This document shows positions 1 to 11,229 of a stretch of DNA of 48,846 nt, piece by piece (positions within the stretch are counted from its first letter, which is position 1; every line of letters begins with the position of its first letter). A program made the translations under genes and the position numbers. Location of the stretch: assembly GCA_015499995.1 (NCBI GenBank), contig JADNRV010000351.1:1-48846 (forward strand), written 5' to 3'. Origin of the DNA: Flammula alnicola. Its lineage: Eukaryota; Basidiomycota; Agaricomycetes; Agaricales; Strophariaceae. The notes under the pieces are model-generated. The model did not search any database. It saw only the letters and a program-made list of their open reading frames with translations, and was not told where the DNA came from.

Positions 1-2310
1 TTATCTGTGGAACGTATGTCGTTTCCCCCGAAAGTAAGAAATGATATCCTTGATCCATACAATTCAAAGGCTGCGTTATTGCTCCCTTGCCTTCTAAGGC
101 TGACACCCACCATCGTCCAATGGTTGAGATCAGCGACTAACCTTTCTCACTGCCTGACGATGCCATACTTCTGAAGCTCGGGAAATCTTTGCCACTAACC
201 GATTAGATGCAAGTCATATGTCAGCAGTTCAAGTCAAGGTGAACTATCATACTTGTGAAGCGTCTTTCTTCCTTCGCCGCACGACCTACGACGAAATAAC
301 CAGAACTTAATGACTTCCTTATTAAAGTAAACAACGCATCGGTTGCAAGGGATAATGCAATTGTTCATTTGTGTCTTACTGAGCGTGTGGATTAGTCTAC
401 TCGTTTTTCTTTCGACCTTCCCAATAAGTTCTCTCCGTCGTTTTCGATGACGGGGTTCATATCGTCGTGAGTAATCCAACCGATCGCGTCTCACGCATGG
501 TGTTCAAGTTGACAGTTCATTCAATTCCCGTTTCCCGGGCTCTCGACGGTCGCTAGACCGGCGCCGACGTCTTCAGTCACCCGAGAATCTTGTCGTCCTT
601 TCCTCTCGGGTTTTAACACGCTGTCATTTGCGTCGATGAAATAGTATCCTTTGATCAGAATATGTAATCCCTGGTGGTTTGCCCGAAAAGTTGTGCTGAA
701 CACCCATTTTTGTAACTGGAGAGAATGGATGCGCGGAAAATTCCTCAATACATTATGTAGGTCATTCATTTGCAATCTCATCTCGGATGTGCGAAAAGAT
801 AGAGCACGTCGACGCGCCCAGGTGACCGATTTCTGCGTGCGAACTTGTTCGTTTACTGCTACTTACAAGCTTCGAAGAGTCCGCGTCCCCATATTGAGCG
901 AGAGATCCAAAATCTCGTAGGTGATATCGTGTGATTATACTGCCATAACGGTTGTTGGACCTTGTGGCATTAAGGTACTTTTTCAGCGAAATCAGACCTT
1001 ATCTAAAAATTGGTCTGGGGAAGGGGAATATTTTTAGAGATTGTTACAAGTAAGCAATACTAGATTCTATCCAAATGAGTGCCATCAAGGAGACATTACT
1101 TACTCCAAGTTACCCGTTGCTGTTGTTTCGTCGCCGCAGAGATATGCTCAACGCACAAATTCCCAACGAAGTTGAGCTAAGGTAGGGGATCACCGCCATG
1201 TCGGCCAACATGCGCCGTCAGCTTGCTCCCAAGTTCAACTTCAAGTTGAACTTGACTTGAACTTGCTTCGGTAGTTACAAGACAACGTCATGGGTATAGA
1301 CAATAATCAAGTCAAGTCGAACGCGTATACGTAGATGAATAAATATTTTCGGAACATCACGGCAGTTACTTAATTGGTAACGAAAAAGGTTAATCAGAAT
1401 TTTTGAGTCTGACACTCACACGAGAGTGAGAATGCCCTTCGAACTCTGGTCTTGGCGTTCACTTGGCGTTCACTTGCATTGGAGGTCATGCTGTACAAAT
1501 AAAGGACAATAATCCAACTTTTCCCAGACGACATTCGACGTCGGTAGCTCTTCTTCCATCCCCGATTGATCTTATATCGCACACCAGGTATCTAACGCTT
1601 CAATTAACTTCGTGGTCCTCGGCTCTCAAATAATATCTTTCAGTGACGTGAATTGAAAGTACAGCCGTCGACTCGATATGGTGGAACATCGTCAAAGACA
1701 ACACAACTCACATATAAGGCGCCTTCAAGTTTGACTCTGAAATGCACGAAAAGAGCCTGCAATACATTTCGGTCTCCGTTGACCATGAATCGTCACACCG
1801 GTAACTACGAGCGCTTTCTCCCGGCTCGTAAATTCGACAGAAAACTCTTAGTCCTGGGATTTCTTTCGCGAAACACACAACCGTAGTGGTCGAACAATCT
1901 TACGTTGGACTATCGTCAATTTTGTGAGCGTTACTTGTTCCCTGAATCATTTAAAAATTCACGCGCGACCATTGATAGAAATTTTCTCCATGGGAGAAGG
2001 AAGCTCTCGGTGAAAGGATCGAAACTGATCCGGTTACCCATTGCAAATCGACGACGGGCTCGAAGGAACTGAGCAACTACTTGTCTACTCAGTCGCCTCT
2101 CCGGGATCACATACCGACTTTTATGGCCTTTATCCCGGTGATCCCTCTACGTTATTTTCCTCTGAATCGTGATCTGTATGTGCACACATTTTCGCACGAC
2201 ACACTGGTTCGCCTGAAGGATACCTCCATTTCACTCGTTTGCAAAGATATGCTGTTGTTGAGATTTCACAGCAGCCCTGTTTTCTTTCTTCTTCGTTCCC
2301 ATGAAACGAC
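1..2310. other. gene-poor left flank
   Basis: No convincing gene is seen. Open frames here are short, lack splice-site continuity and show no recognisable motif. A small inverted repeat built from AAGTTCAACTT and AAGTTGAACTT sits near 1231-1262, with related AAGTT/AACTT-rich stretches near 230 and 490. The stretch from about 2050 onward is the likely upstream region of the peroxidase gene. Confidence 0.6.
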
Positions 2311-2317
2311 TATAAAG
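2311..2317 (+). promoter_or_regulatory. TATA box of the peroxidase gene
   Basis: TATAAAG lies 74-80 bases before the ATG of the peroxidase gene and is followed by a pyrimidine-rich TCTTCTCCTCTCTTCTTTCG run ending just before the start codon. This is the usual layout of a strongly expressed basidiomycete secreted-enzyme gene. Confidence 0.6.
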
Positions 2318-2390
2318 AGTCTTGCACTAACGTCTCACATCTTCAGCCTCATAGCTCTCTTCTCCTCTCTTCTTTCGTCTATATTCTGCA

Positions 2391-4389
2391 ATGGCTTTAG
2401 CTCGTCTCTCAGCTATCATCACCCTCGCTTTGGCTGCATCCCAGGTCGCCAATGCCAGTCTCACCAAGCGTGTTACCTGCGCTACCGGACAAACTACCGC
2501 AAATGCAGCATGCTGTGGTGCGTAGCGTTCGACTTACTCCTTCGTATTTCGCATCCCCACAACGTGATCATAGCTCTCTTCCCTATCATCGACAAGCTGC
2601 AAACCGATCTTTTCGACGGGGGCGAGTGCGGTGAAACGGTAGGCGAATTTCACCTGCTTTGAAAGCAAATTAATCACTAACTGTTTCTCTAGGCTCATTC
2701 TGCCCTTCGTATGGCCTTCCACGATGCCATTGGATTCTCCATTCACGGTGGAAAGTTCGTATCCATGAGCTTACATTACAAATTTTATATGCTTAACCTT
2801 TTTTTTTTCTCAGAGGCGGAGGCGCTGATGGGTCTCTCCTCGCTTTTAATCTAACAGAGACTGCGTTCCGTAAGTCTTTTTATGTTCCCCATTCAACACA
2901 AATACCGATATAAGGTTGTTAAACTAGATGCTAATGGAGGGTGAAGCAAAACTTCCTGGTTATCCGAGAAGGATACAATGATACTAATAATCCTTGTAGA
3001 GTCGACGATATTGTCGCTTCTCAATGGCCAGTCTTCCAAGAAATTGGAACTTTGAGCGCTGGTGATTTGTAGGACATTTACTTCTGATCTTCGATCAGTT
3101 ATCTAAAAATACTCTGCAGCGTTCATCTCGCCGCTGCTGTGGGCATAACCAACTGTGCCGGTGCACCAAGACTCCAATTCTTCTTCGGTCGTCCGGCCCC
3201 AGTCGCGCCGGCCCCCGATCTTACTGTTCCCGAGCCGACTGGTAAGAATAAAACAGGTTCATGTTATGAAACGATTCCTGAAACCATATTAGATTCAGTT
3301 ACGTCCATTTTGTCCAGATTCAGCGATGCTGGCTTCAGCGCCGCAGAAGTCGTCGCCCTTCTGGCTTCCCACACCATCGCTGCTGCGGTACGTATCTCGC
3401 GCTCGTACAATGCAATCTATATGCTAATATTTCTATCAGGACCAAGTTGACCCGGTATTTAACTCTCAATGTCTGGAAACCGGGTACTAGTCTGATCCCA
3501 TTTCGCAGACCATTCCTGGAACGCCATTCGATTCGTGAGTGTAGCACACACCTCGATTTATGCCCATATTTATTGACATATACTCCAGTACCGTAGCAAC
3601 TTTGTGAGAAATTCTCCATGAATTCGCATAAAACGTCGCTAAGGACATGTCAGTGATTCGCAGGTCTTCCTTGAGGTTCTTTTGCAAGGAACCCTCTTCC
3701 CCGGGTAAGTATGATAATCAGCAGCCGGTGATATCCTTTAAAATTGGTTATACATAGCAATGGGAGTCAGACTGGCGAAGTCTTGTCGCCAATTGCAGGC
3801 GAAATGCGCCTGCAGAGTGACTTCGCTATCTCACAAGGTTAGTCTTATACCAGATCTCTTGATTGTCATTCGCCGACTCCGTACAGATGCCCGCACGGCT
3901 TGTTTGTGGCAAGAGATGATCAGTATGTTCCTGCGCGGCATGTCCCCTAAAACGTTTAACTCATTCTGAATCAAACAGACGACCAGCAACGGATGGTAAG
4001 CCAATTCAAGAGCGCCATGGCCAAGCTTCAGCTCCTCGGTCAAAACACGAAGAAACTCACCGATTGCTCTGATGTAGGTTCGAGAAATGCCAATCCATAT
4101 AGATAATTCACCGCGCTTTACAGGTCATTCCTACTTCTGCTGCTTTCGCTGGCCCCATAAAATACCCTGCTTCCTTTTCAAAGGCGCAAGTCCAACAGGC
4201 TGTAAGTACCCGATCCATTAGACCGTTATCGGGTAGCCTATAACTAATACGGGTTCAAGTGCAAATCGGCATTCCCTGTCCTCTCTACTGTCGCGGGCCC
4301 CGCCCCCACCGTCGCTCCTGTGTTCGTCGATTCATTTCTTCCTCATCTCCTCGTTCCTGATTAATTCCATTTACAGTCCCCCCTCTTAA
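2391..4389 (+). CDS. class II heme peroxidase, atypical manganese peroxidase
   Basis: Secreted fungal class II peroxidase that uses H2O2 to oxidise Mn(II) or phenols outside the cell. Eighteen exons splice cleanly: 2391-2517, 2574-2638, 2693-2754, 2814-2869, 2928-2940, 3000-3068, 3120-3241, 3293-3387, 3440-3454, 3509-3534, 3589-3603, 3654-3704, 3758-3837, 3887-3922, 3979-4073, 4124-4201, 4260-4321, 4377-4389. The product is 359 residues, a normal length for a short MnP. A signal peptide (about residues 1-22) is followed by SLTKR, a Kex2-type site. The distal site RMAFHDA gives Arg70 and His74, and the proximal His198 lies in [11 protein letters not shown]. Of the three MnP manganese ligands, Glu63 (CGET) and Asp204 are present, but the second Glu is Ser67. 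The position of the catalytic Trp of lignin and versatile peroxidases (five before the proximal His) is Ala193. The protein ends APVPPS. It therefore fits the two-acid atypical MnP group rather than LiP, VP or classical MnP. Confidence 0.93.
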
Positions 4390-5198
4390 ATGTGCATTTT
4401 GGGTTCCGGTCCTTTCTCGATTCCTTTCTTAATTGTCCCCGATCTTTCTGTATTTAACATCGCTATTTGTGGCGATGAATCTTGTCGAATAAATCGTACA
4501 TGCGTTTATTTTTCCACACTATAGTCGCGTGAACAAGATGTAAGGGCCCATTGATTCGACTTGCACTGACCTCTGCCCCTTCGCGACCGTCTTGCAAGAA
4601 CTTACATATAGCAAGACTCCTACGGTTCTCCACTTTTTTTATAGCAATACGGTTAGAGAACAGTTTGTGTTTCATTCGCCTTGAGTTATAGTTGGATGAT
4701 TTTAACAACACGTCTTTCTATTAATCATTTCCGGATCCACCGTACTATCACTAGCGCCGTACAAGGTCCAGTTATTTATAGAACTCCTCTAATTTCCCTG
4801 GTGTTGCTCTCGACATCAGTCATATTTGTCCGCAAGAACATCCTGTCATCCTGATCATTAGCTATAATCTCTTTTATCTGTATATTAATTGTTTCCATTA
4901 ATTTGAGATCAAAAGGCCTGGGACACGAGCATAAAACACAAACAATAAATTTATAAGGCGTCGATGAAATACTCAATCGGACAATTTGTCCGAGGGTCGT
5001 GTGGGTCGCGTGCGGCTCGGATTGTCGGGCTGAGTGCGAGCGACAACTTTATACGCCCATTGTTGCAGTAGAATTGGAAATTATTTAAAATTATCAACCA
5101 CGTGATAACATTTTCAATACCGTTACGTCAGTCACACAACACATGCACACGATCTGTTTTCTTTAAATTGAGCCACTTTACTATACTGCCCGAAAGAT
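4390..5198. other. intergenic region
   Basis: Contains the 3' untranslated region of the peroxidase gene and the upstream region of the next gene. No coding signal or repeat structure was seen. Confidence 0.5.
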
Positions 5199-5902
5199 AT
5201 GTTCAAAAGGAACCAGGTGAGCTGGTATTTATCCAGAGCTACAACGTAATCCGTTCAGGCGCCGACACTTGGACTTGGACTGATCAATGTTTTATGTAGA
5301 AAGCCCCCCAATTGTGCGAACGAAACAAGACTCGTCTGTACATTACCCTCCAGCACCGCGGCGGGCTGCCGGGCTTCCACTGGGCCCTCGTACTCGCCCC
5401 AAAGGCTGAGAGTGCGAGTGACGATCGCGAAGCCACGCCCTGCCACCGCTTCCACGTCACCAACACTGCTCAACTAGGACTATCTCCTGGGCCAAATGGA
5501 AAGTTCGCATGGCGATTCGAGAACCAGGCGTTCAATTGCATGACGCCGGGCAATGTCGTCGGCCGTATCCTCGTAGCCAAACTTTCATCTACGACTCTAG
5601 GCGGAAGCCAAGATAGCTGGAATGACCAGGTTCAGCGTGTTCACGACATCGTTGGATCGGTGCCACTCGTGCAAAACGACCTGAAGTGGACATGCAGGGT
5701 ATGGCTGGAGCAAGTCCTCGAAGCGCTCCGCATGGCAGGCGATGATTTCTCGACTATCCCAGTCGTAGATAATGACGGGCTCACTGAACGTCAGGTGATG
5801 ACATTTGGGGAAAAGGCGTTGGAGAGTATCATCACTGGAAAGGGGACCATTCGTCGACCAGTCGATTTACCGCACTCGGACATGCGAGTCCTATCAAAGT
5901 GA
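5199..5902 (+). CDS. unrecognised basidiomycete protein (LQHRGGLPGFHWAL type)
   Basis: The long open frame from 5300 has no ATG at its start. An upstream ATG at 5199 followed by GTGAGC at 5217 and ATGTAG ending at 5299 gives an 83-base intron that joins in frame, so the model is 5199-5216 plus 5300-5902, 206 residues. The segment TRLYITLQHRGGLPGFHWAL followed by CHRFHVTN resembles a fungal family in which a short beta region with an HWAL motif is followed by a helical C-terminal half (DUF6914-like, from memory and uncertain). No signal peptide or membrane segment is seen, so it is probably cytosolic. Function is unknown. The start is the weakest part of the model. Confidence 0.55.
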
Positions 5903-7357
5903 GAGAATGTAAGGGCTAACGCTTGCTGCGCAGCCTAATTTTCAAGTCTCGATAGTGAGTTCAAAGTTGTGCCATTTCATCCGCACCGTCATACAGCAGT
6001 TAATAGTTTCATTGAAAATTGCGCTGTCTAGTCATTCTAAACATGTATTAAGGTAAATTTGTTTATTGCGCTCACATTGTGTCATCATCCTCTTTATTTT
6101 CGAGACATGGCCATTAATCGGCAGCGCTTCCACCACAGTAGTCGCTAGCGACTACATACAAATAGGGGCTGTATCGATCAGTTATTGGAAATATATAAGC
6201 GCTCTGTGTCTTGACTTAACATGACCTGAACCTGACTAAACGCGCGTGCGGCATAACGATAGGCCTGAGCCGATGCAATTCGTCATGGTTGATATGTTCA
6301 CCCGTAGATTCGGACTCTCGTCTCAACGCGATCAGGTTGCGACCCCGGACAGCCTTTGTCGAACAAGACATTGAATAGAGCAGTTTGCATTTCTCATGTC
6401 CGTGGTTAAGGTGCTCAATCAGCTTGTAACAGCTCATTTAAAGATAGCCGTTACAATGGGAAAGATTATAAAACAATTAGATGGGATCGCCGGCGTCACG
6501 CTCTCTATTAAGCGCCCTAACTGGGCCAGGTAATGTCACAGGCGCCTCGCCACCTGCGATGCGTGAGTCTGGAAACTGACCGTCTTTCCGCGGAATATCA
6601 CGACATGCCTCATTCTTGATACGCCACGAGGCAGTGCTTATCGCTCAGACGAAGTCCAGAACCGATGAACTACCTCACGAGCGCTTTAAATATCTTCTAC
6701 TCTGAACAAACGTGGAGCATTGCCACCCACAGTCCACCGCAGCTAAGTCACGCTGTCATTTCCATGACGTCAGCACCTGGTACCTTTCGCGTATGTATGT
6801 ATAGTAGCGGATTGTCGCCCGCCGCCATTGGACGCCATGCCATGCTTGGGAGGACAAGGAAATTGTCGATGTCCAGGTCGTCATTTACGCACGTTGCCCA
6901 GACGTTGCCCATGAATCAACGAACCAACTTTGACGTTCTATCTCGGTACCAAGTGTCGTCCTAGGTTACGCTTCAATATCAACCGCGTGATGATATGAAT
7001 GAATTGGCGGAGTACGGAAATTGAGAAGAACATTTGCAGTCTGCCAGTGAACCATATCACCATCATGATTAGGTCTGTGTCTGGACTCTGGAGCGATGCC
7101 GTATCTATTAATACAGTTGAAAGAACCTCGATGGAGAAACATAATGTGAAAGCCAGAGATGACGAATAATGGAACAAAGTTCAATTACTACAGCGCGTAA
7201 AGGGTTCGTGCATAGCTCATGAGCTACCGCGGGCTCGGTGGTGATAGGGGTAAAAGGTGCTACATAATATCGTCTAATCATAAGTCCATACAGTGTCTAA
7301 CGGATGTGCGGGCTAAGCTATGAAGGTTATGAAGGTTCATCACGAGTTTCGTCCATG
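5903..7357. other. gene-poor region
   Basis: About 1.45 kb with no supportable gene. Several frames of 70-100 codons exist on both strands, but none has splice continuity, biased composition or a recognisable motif. The right end includes the 3' side of the NACHT gene. Confidence 0.5.
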
Positions 7358-9993
7358 CTATATCTCTGAAGTGTGTAGTACAATTAGACTAAGCAAAGAA
7401 TCGACGTAAAGAAAACTCGCCTTGATGTACGCTTCGACGGTCCGTTCGACCTTTGTCTTATCTTCAGCCCAAGCGATCCGAGGCAATTCCTGCGCGCGAA
7501 TTGGGTCCAGCTTGTTCGTCTTTAGATATGAAATGAGTTCGTCGTTAGGACCCGCCTCTTCAAGGAAGAAAGGGAGATATTGAAGGCCAGCTTGGAACGC
7601 TTCCTTGGCTTTTCGTTCTCTGAATATCTTGTCGTCATGCTCCTGACGGTACCAAGTCCATTCGGAAGGTAACCTGTATTGGTAAATCTTACCACTGAAT
7701 TCAAATGCGCGTTAATAACGGATGACTCGGTATATGAAAAACGAAAAAGAACGCACGGCTTTTTGGGTTCGAAAAGGTACTTTGCTATGCGAAGCGCGAC
7801 ACGCGTGTAGTGCTCACTCGTCAGATGATAGCGGCCTGCTCGTTCACGATCCGTAAGAAATTGCGAAAGCATATGCCTGTATGCATCGAATATCTGCTTC
7901 AAACCCATCAGATGAAGACCTCGTTGGTCCATTTCCTCTTTCTCAATTGCGTCGCTCTGCGCGAGACCGAGCAGCGGCCACATATGAATCCAATCCCAAA
8001 GGAGGTTAGGGTAGGTCACGAACGTCAGGAGATCTGTCAGATACTGGTCCGCGAAGTAATTTTTGAGCTCGGCGTGTAGATACTGGTCCCAGGCGTGCAT
8101 GTGAATGTCGTATAAATCCTTTTGGGGATCAGGGTAAGTCTATCGCGAAATGAAGTTTCAGACATAAGGCAAACGCGAAGCAAGGGAATGGAAAACATAC
8201 GAGCGAACGGAACCAATGGAAAAGGTGTGGCAGTTCTAGCCATGCTTGGTCGAACGGTCCTCCACCGTCGTTCCAAGTCTTACACGTTGTCATCCATATC
8301 GAGATATCGAAGTTCACCAGGTCGGTCAGCAGCTCATGCGTCAGGACCGAATATCTGCAATGCGTCACGAGAGCCTGTCCTGCATACTGATGGACGAATT
8401 TATGACCTAGACAAGGTCCGGTTGAGTTAGCATTATTTTGGATGCTAAAAGCGGGCGCTTACCGGAAAGCAAATTCCGAACGCACGAGCGTGCGAGTTCA
8501 GCGTGGACTTTTACGGAGTTTATGAAATACCTCCCAGCGCGTGATCGGTCCGTCAGGAAATCGATAAGGGAGCTATGCAAGATGCGAATGCCGGATTCGC
8601 CCGCTTTGCCGTTGGTAGCGACGACCGAGTTTCGCCTGGAGTCGGGAACGTTGAGGATCGAGTGGAGATCACCTAGGATGAACGACACATCGCCGCGGTT
8701 CAGCGACAAGAGCTCCTCCAGGAAGCGGGGGTCGGTAACGGGAATGGGCATCTCTGGCTCGTTGTGTGCGTTCCTCCGCGAATACAACCTCTGAGCGAAC
8801 AAAATAGCGCCGAGGATCCGCAGGACGCCCTTGATGTTGTGGACGGAGGAGAATACGTGTCTGTAGAGACAATCAAGCTCGGCGAAAGGGATATCACCGA
8901 TAGGATTTGCTATCCTGAGCACGGCTTCGAGGCGTTCGACGGGTCTATGCTGCGGGGAATCCACATATTTCATGACAGTCGAGGCATAGATGAACTGACC
9001 GGATGCACGTTGAACGAGGGATTGGATGATTTGCGACGATGGCCAGGATGCGGGAATGTAGGTTCTCAAAGGGTGAGTCTGTTTGATGTTATCGAATTTA
9101 TTCCAGAAGAAGCGCTTGATTTCGGCGTCAGGTATGTAGGTTTCATCCAGCACGATGGTGTAAATAAGGTCGCGCAAGTCGTAGGAGTTAAACGAGTCGC
9201 GAATGGGGGGTTCGGGGCGGCTGGCGACGAGGATGAAGAGCGGGACCTTCCTGTGAATGAGCGCTGTCGAAAGTATTCGCACAATGTAGCGCTGGACGTT
9301 AGCGCCCTGACACTCATCAAGTCCATCAATGACGACGAGGCGCGCCCACTTTTTTCCCGCGCTGCGCTTATCACCGAGAGAAGCGTAGGCTTGCAAGAGT
9401 GGGTTGACGATAAGGGTTTGGAGCTGGGTTTCGAGAGTACCGCTGAAGACGGAAGGATCGCTTTCGACTGCTTGCGCAATGAAGCGGCGAGTTTCAGGGA
9501 TGGATAGGGAGATTTGGTGTGCGATGGTGGCCATGAGGTGCTTCTCGGTGTTCAACCCGGCAATTCCCCTAGCGAAAAAGTAGGAAGCAGCCAGGAGACC
9601 CCGCTCGTAGCACAACTGAGAGATCGTTTGGGCGATGGCCGATTTCCCTGCACCCCCCGGGCCGTAAATCCACAACATACCACATTCCCTTCGCTCGTCG
9701 TTCAACCAGTTGGTGATCATTGATAAGATCGATGTCCGGGTTCGAGGCTGGCATTTTGGGGGGTCATATTTGCGTCCCGAGTCATGGAAAGCGCCGGGTG
9801 CGATCCGTCGTTCCAGTGTATCTGTGCCTTGAGGATTCGTCGAGGTTTGAACACATCACCATGACTCATGGGAATGTTAGAAATACGCACCACGACGGCC
9901 GCTGGGTGCCACAACCTGCTCTGTCCTATTCTTCGAGGATGCCCTGCCATTCTTCACCGTAGTCGCACTGGACGAGTCAGTGGAGCCAATCAT
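7358..9993 (-). CDS. NACHT-domain STAND NTPase (fungal NLR-like)
   Basis: Exons read leftward: 9993-9891, 9827-8463, 8406-8201, 8139-7757, 7694-7358. Introns are 53-63 bases, all GT-AG, and phases agree throughout. The product is 797 residues. A short disordered N-terminus is followed by the linker APGAFHDSGRKYDPPKC that commonly precedes NACHT domains in mushrooms. Walker A is GPGGAGKS (about residues 90-97) and Walker B is LVVIDGLDEC (about 198-207). The downstream helical region contains FILVASRPEPPIR, a sensor-like motif. The C-terminal half has no WD40, ankyrin or TPR repeats visible, ending in a plain helical region. Proteins of this type act as signal-transducing NTPases in non-self recognition and regulated cell death; that role here is inferred from the family. 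A longer in-frame start exists at 10086, but 9993 gives the more usual N-terminus. Confidence 0.88.
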
Positions 9994-11125
9994 GGTAGGG
10001 AAGAAGGGGGAGAGGTGTGAGCGCTTGAATGGTGATGGTGGAGTTATGAGAAGAGGAGGCACTACTCCCAGAATTTGAGGTGGCAAAAATCGGCACGTGT
10101 GACCGATCGAATAGCGAGCTAATAGGCGCCTAAAATAAGAAGTACGTAACGCTGTCTTTGATCATCTGGCCTGCACGCATCATAAATTACAGACGCCGAC
10201 AAGGGGCTTTTCTATTTTCGGGGTTACCATGTCTCACCCCTAGCCTTGGGCGTTAATCACTAGGAGCTTATCCTCCTCTGCGACAAAACACTAAGCGCTG
10301 AGGATACAGGTGTATCTTGGGCGTCTTATTAGGCGCTGGATTAAAACTCGACGGGGAGGGATGGGGGAGGAACAGAGACTTGGTCGTTGCGGCGATAAAT
10401 CATCGCCATCTGTTTTCGGATTAAGATCCGACACACAGAGTAAATTTTCTCCTCGTGTTACTTATGTTGCTCTTGCCCTCCCTTTTGTCTCTCACGTCGT
10501 CCCGTGGGTTCCGCAATGTGACAAAAGGAAGACCATCTCCATCTCTCATTTTTCTCGTTCTCAGCGCGCAAGACAATGTCTATGTCGCGCAGAGGCAAGA
10601 CACCATTTGGCTGTGACAAAGAGTTGGTCACACGCTCCACGAAGGCCGAGGTGATGAGTGTGATTGTTGATAATAATACATAAGCCGGGTGCGTCCTGCC
10701 ACTTTTGGCGCCAATCGGCGCTTGAATGTGTGCTTCCAAATGTCATTAGACACACGTTATGAATGGCCGTTATCTCTGGACCGGAAACGAAGATCGCTGC
10801 ATCGCCTCGTCCACCTGCATCTGCCCATATGAGCGCTATTGACATCTATCACCATCCGTGGGCCATGCGTTAACCGTGTGCCGCAACTGACAGAGTGGGA
10901 TTCTTCTTGAGTAAATCTGGAGAAGTAGCCAATTCCAACAGACAGCCGTCATCGATGGGTAAGGAGCTTGATTTAGCATTCTCGCGTTCATGCGTGTCAA
11001 CGTCAACTTGTAAAAGACACGCCCAAACAACGAGGAGAGCGGTAAAACTAGAACATTCCGTGTGAAGGCCTTAGAAGGAAGAACTCTAAACAAAAGATGT
11101 GCCAGAGATAACTAAAAATATCAGT
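9994..11125. other. intergenic region
   Basis: No gene supported. Frames of about 90-115 codons near 10310-10850 overlap on both strands with no motif and no splice signals. The left end is the likely promoter of the NACHT gene. Confidence 0.5.
11114..11118 (-). terminator. RNA polymerase III T-run for tRNA-Ser
   Basis: On the minus strand a run of five T begins eight bases after the last base of the tRNA, the usual Pol III termination signal. Confidence 0.6.
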
Positions 11126-11229
11126 CGACGCCAGCAGGATTTGAACCTGCGCCCTCAAAGAGGAACAGATAACTTGCTTTCCTCAGGTCGCATTCTAATC
11201 TGTCGCCGTAACGACTTGGCTATAGCGCC
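11126..11229 (-). tRNA. tRNA-Ser (anticodon AGA) with an intron
   Basis: The minus strand folds as a class II tRNA. The acceptor stem pairs GGCGCTA with TGGCGTC, and the D arm is GCC/GGC. The anticodon stem ACAGA/TCTGT carries loop TT-AGA-A, and there is a long variable arm TCCTC-TTT-GAGG. The T arm is GCAGG-TTCAAAT-CCTGC and the discriminator base is G. About 22 extra bases follow position 37, the canonical place for a nuclear tRNA intron. The long variable arm supports serine. CCA is not encoded, as expected for a nuclear gene. Confidence 0.92.

Noticed and set aside
2081..2662. 193-codon plus-strand frame over the peroxidase start
   Set aside because: It is in a different frame from the peroxidase exons and crosses the TATA box and first intron; the signal peptide and heme motifs are in the spliced model.
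8764..9507. 247-codon plus-strand frame
   Set aside because: Lies wholly opposite the NACHT coding exon; no motif and no splice sites. The minus strand carries Walker motifs.
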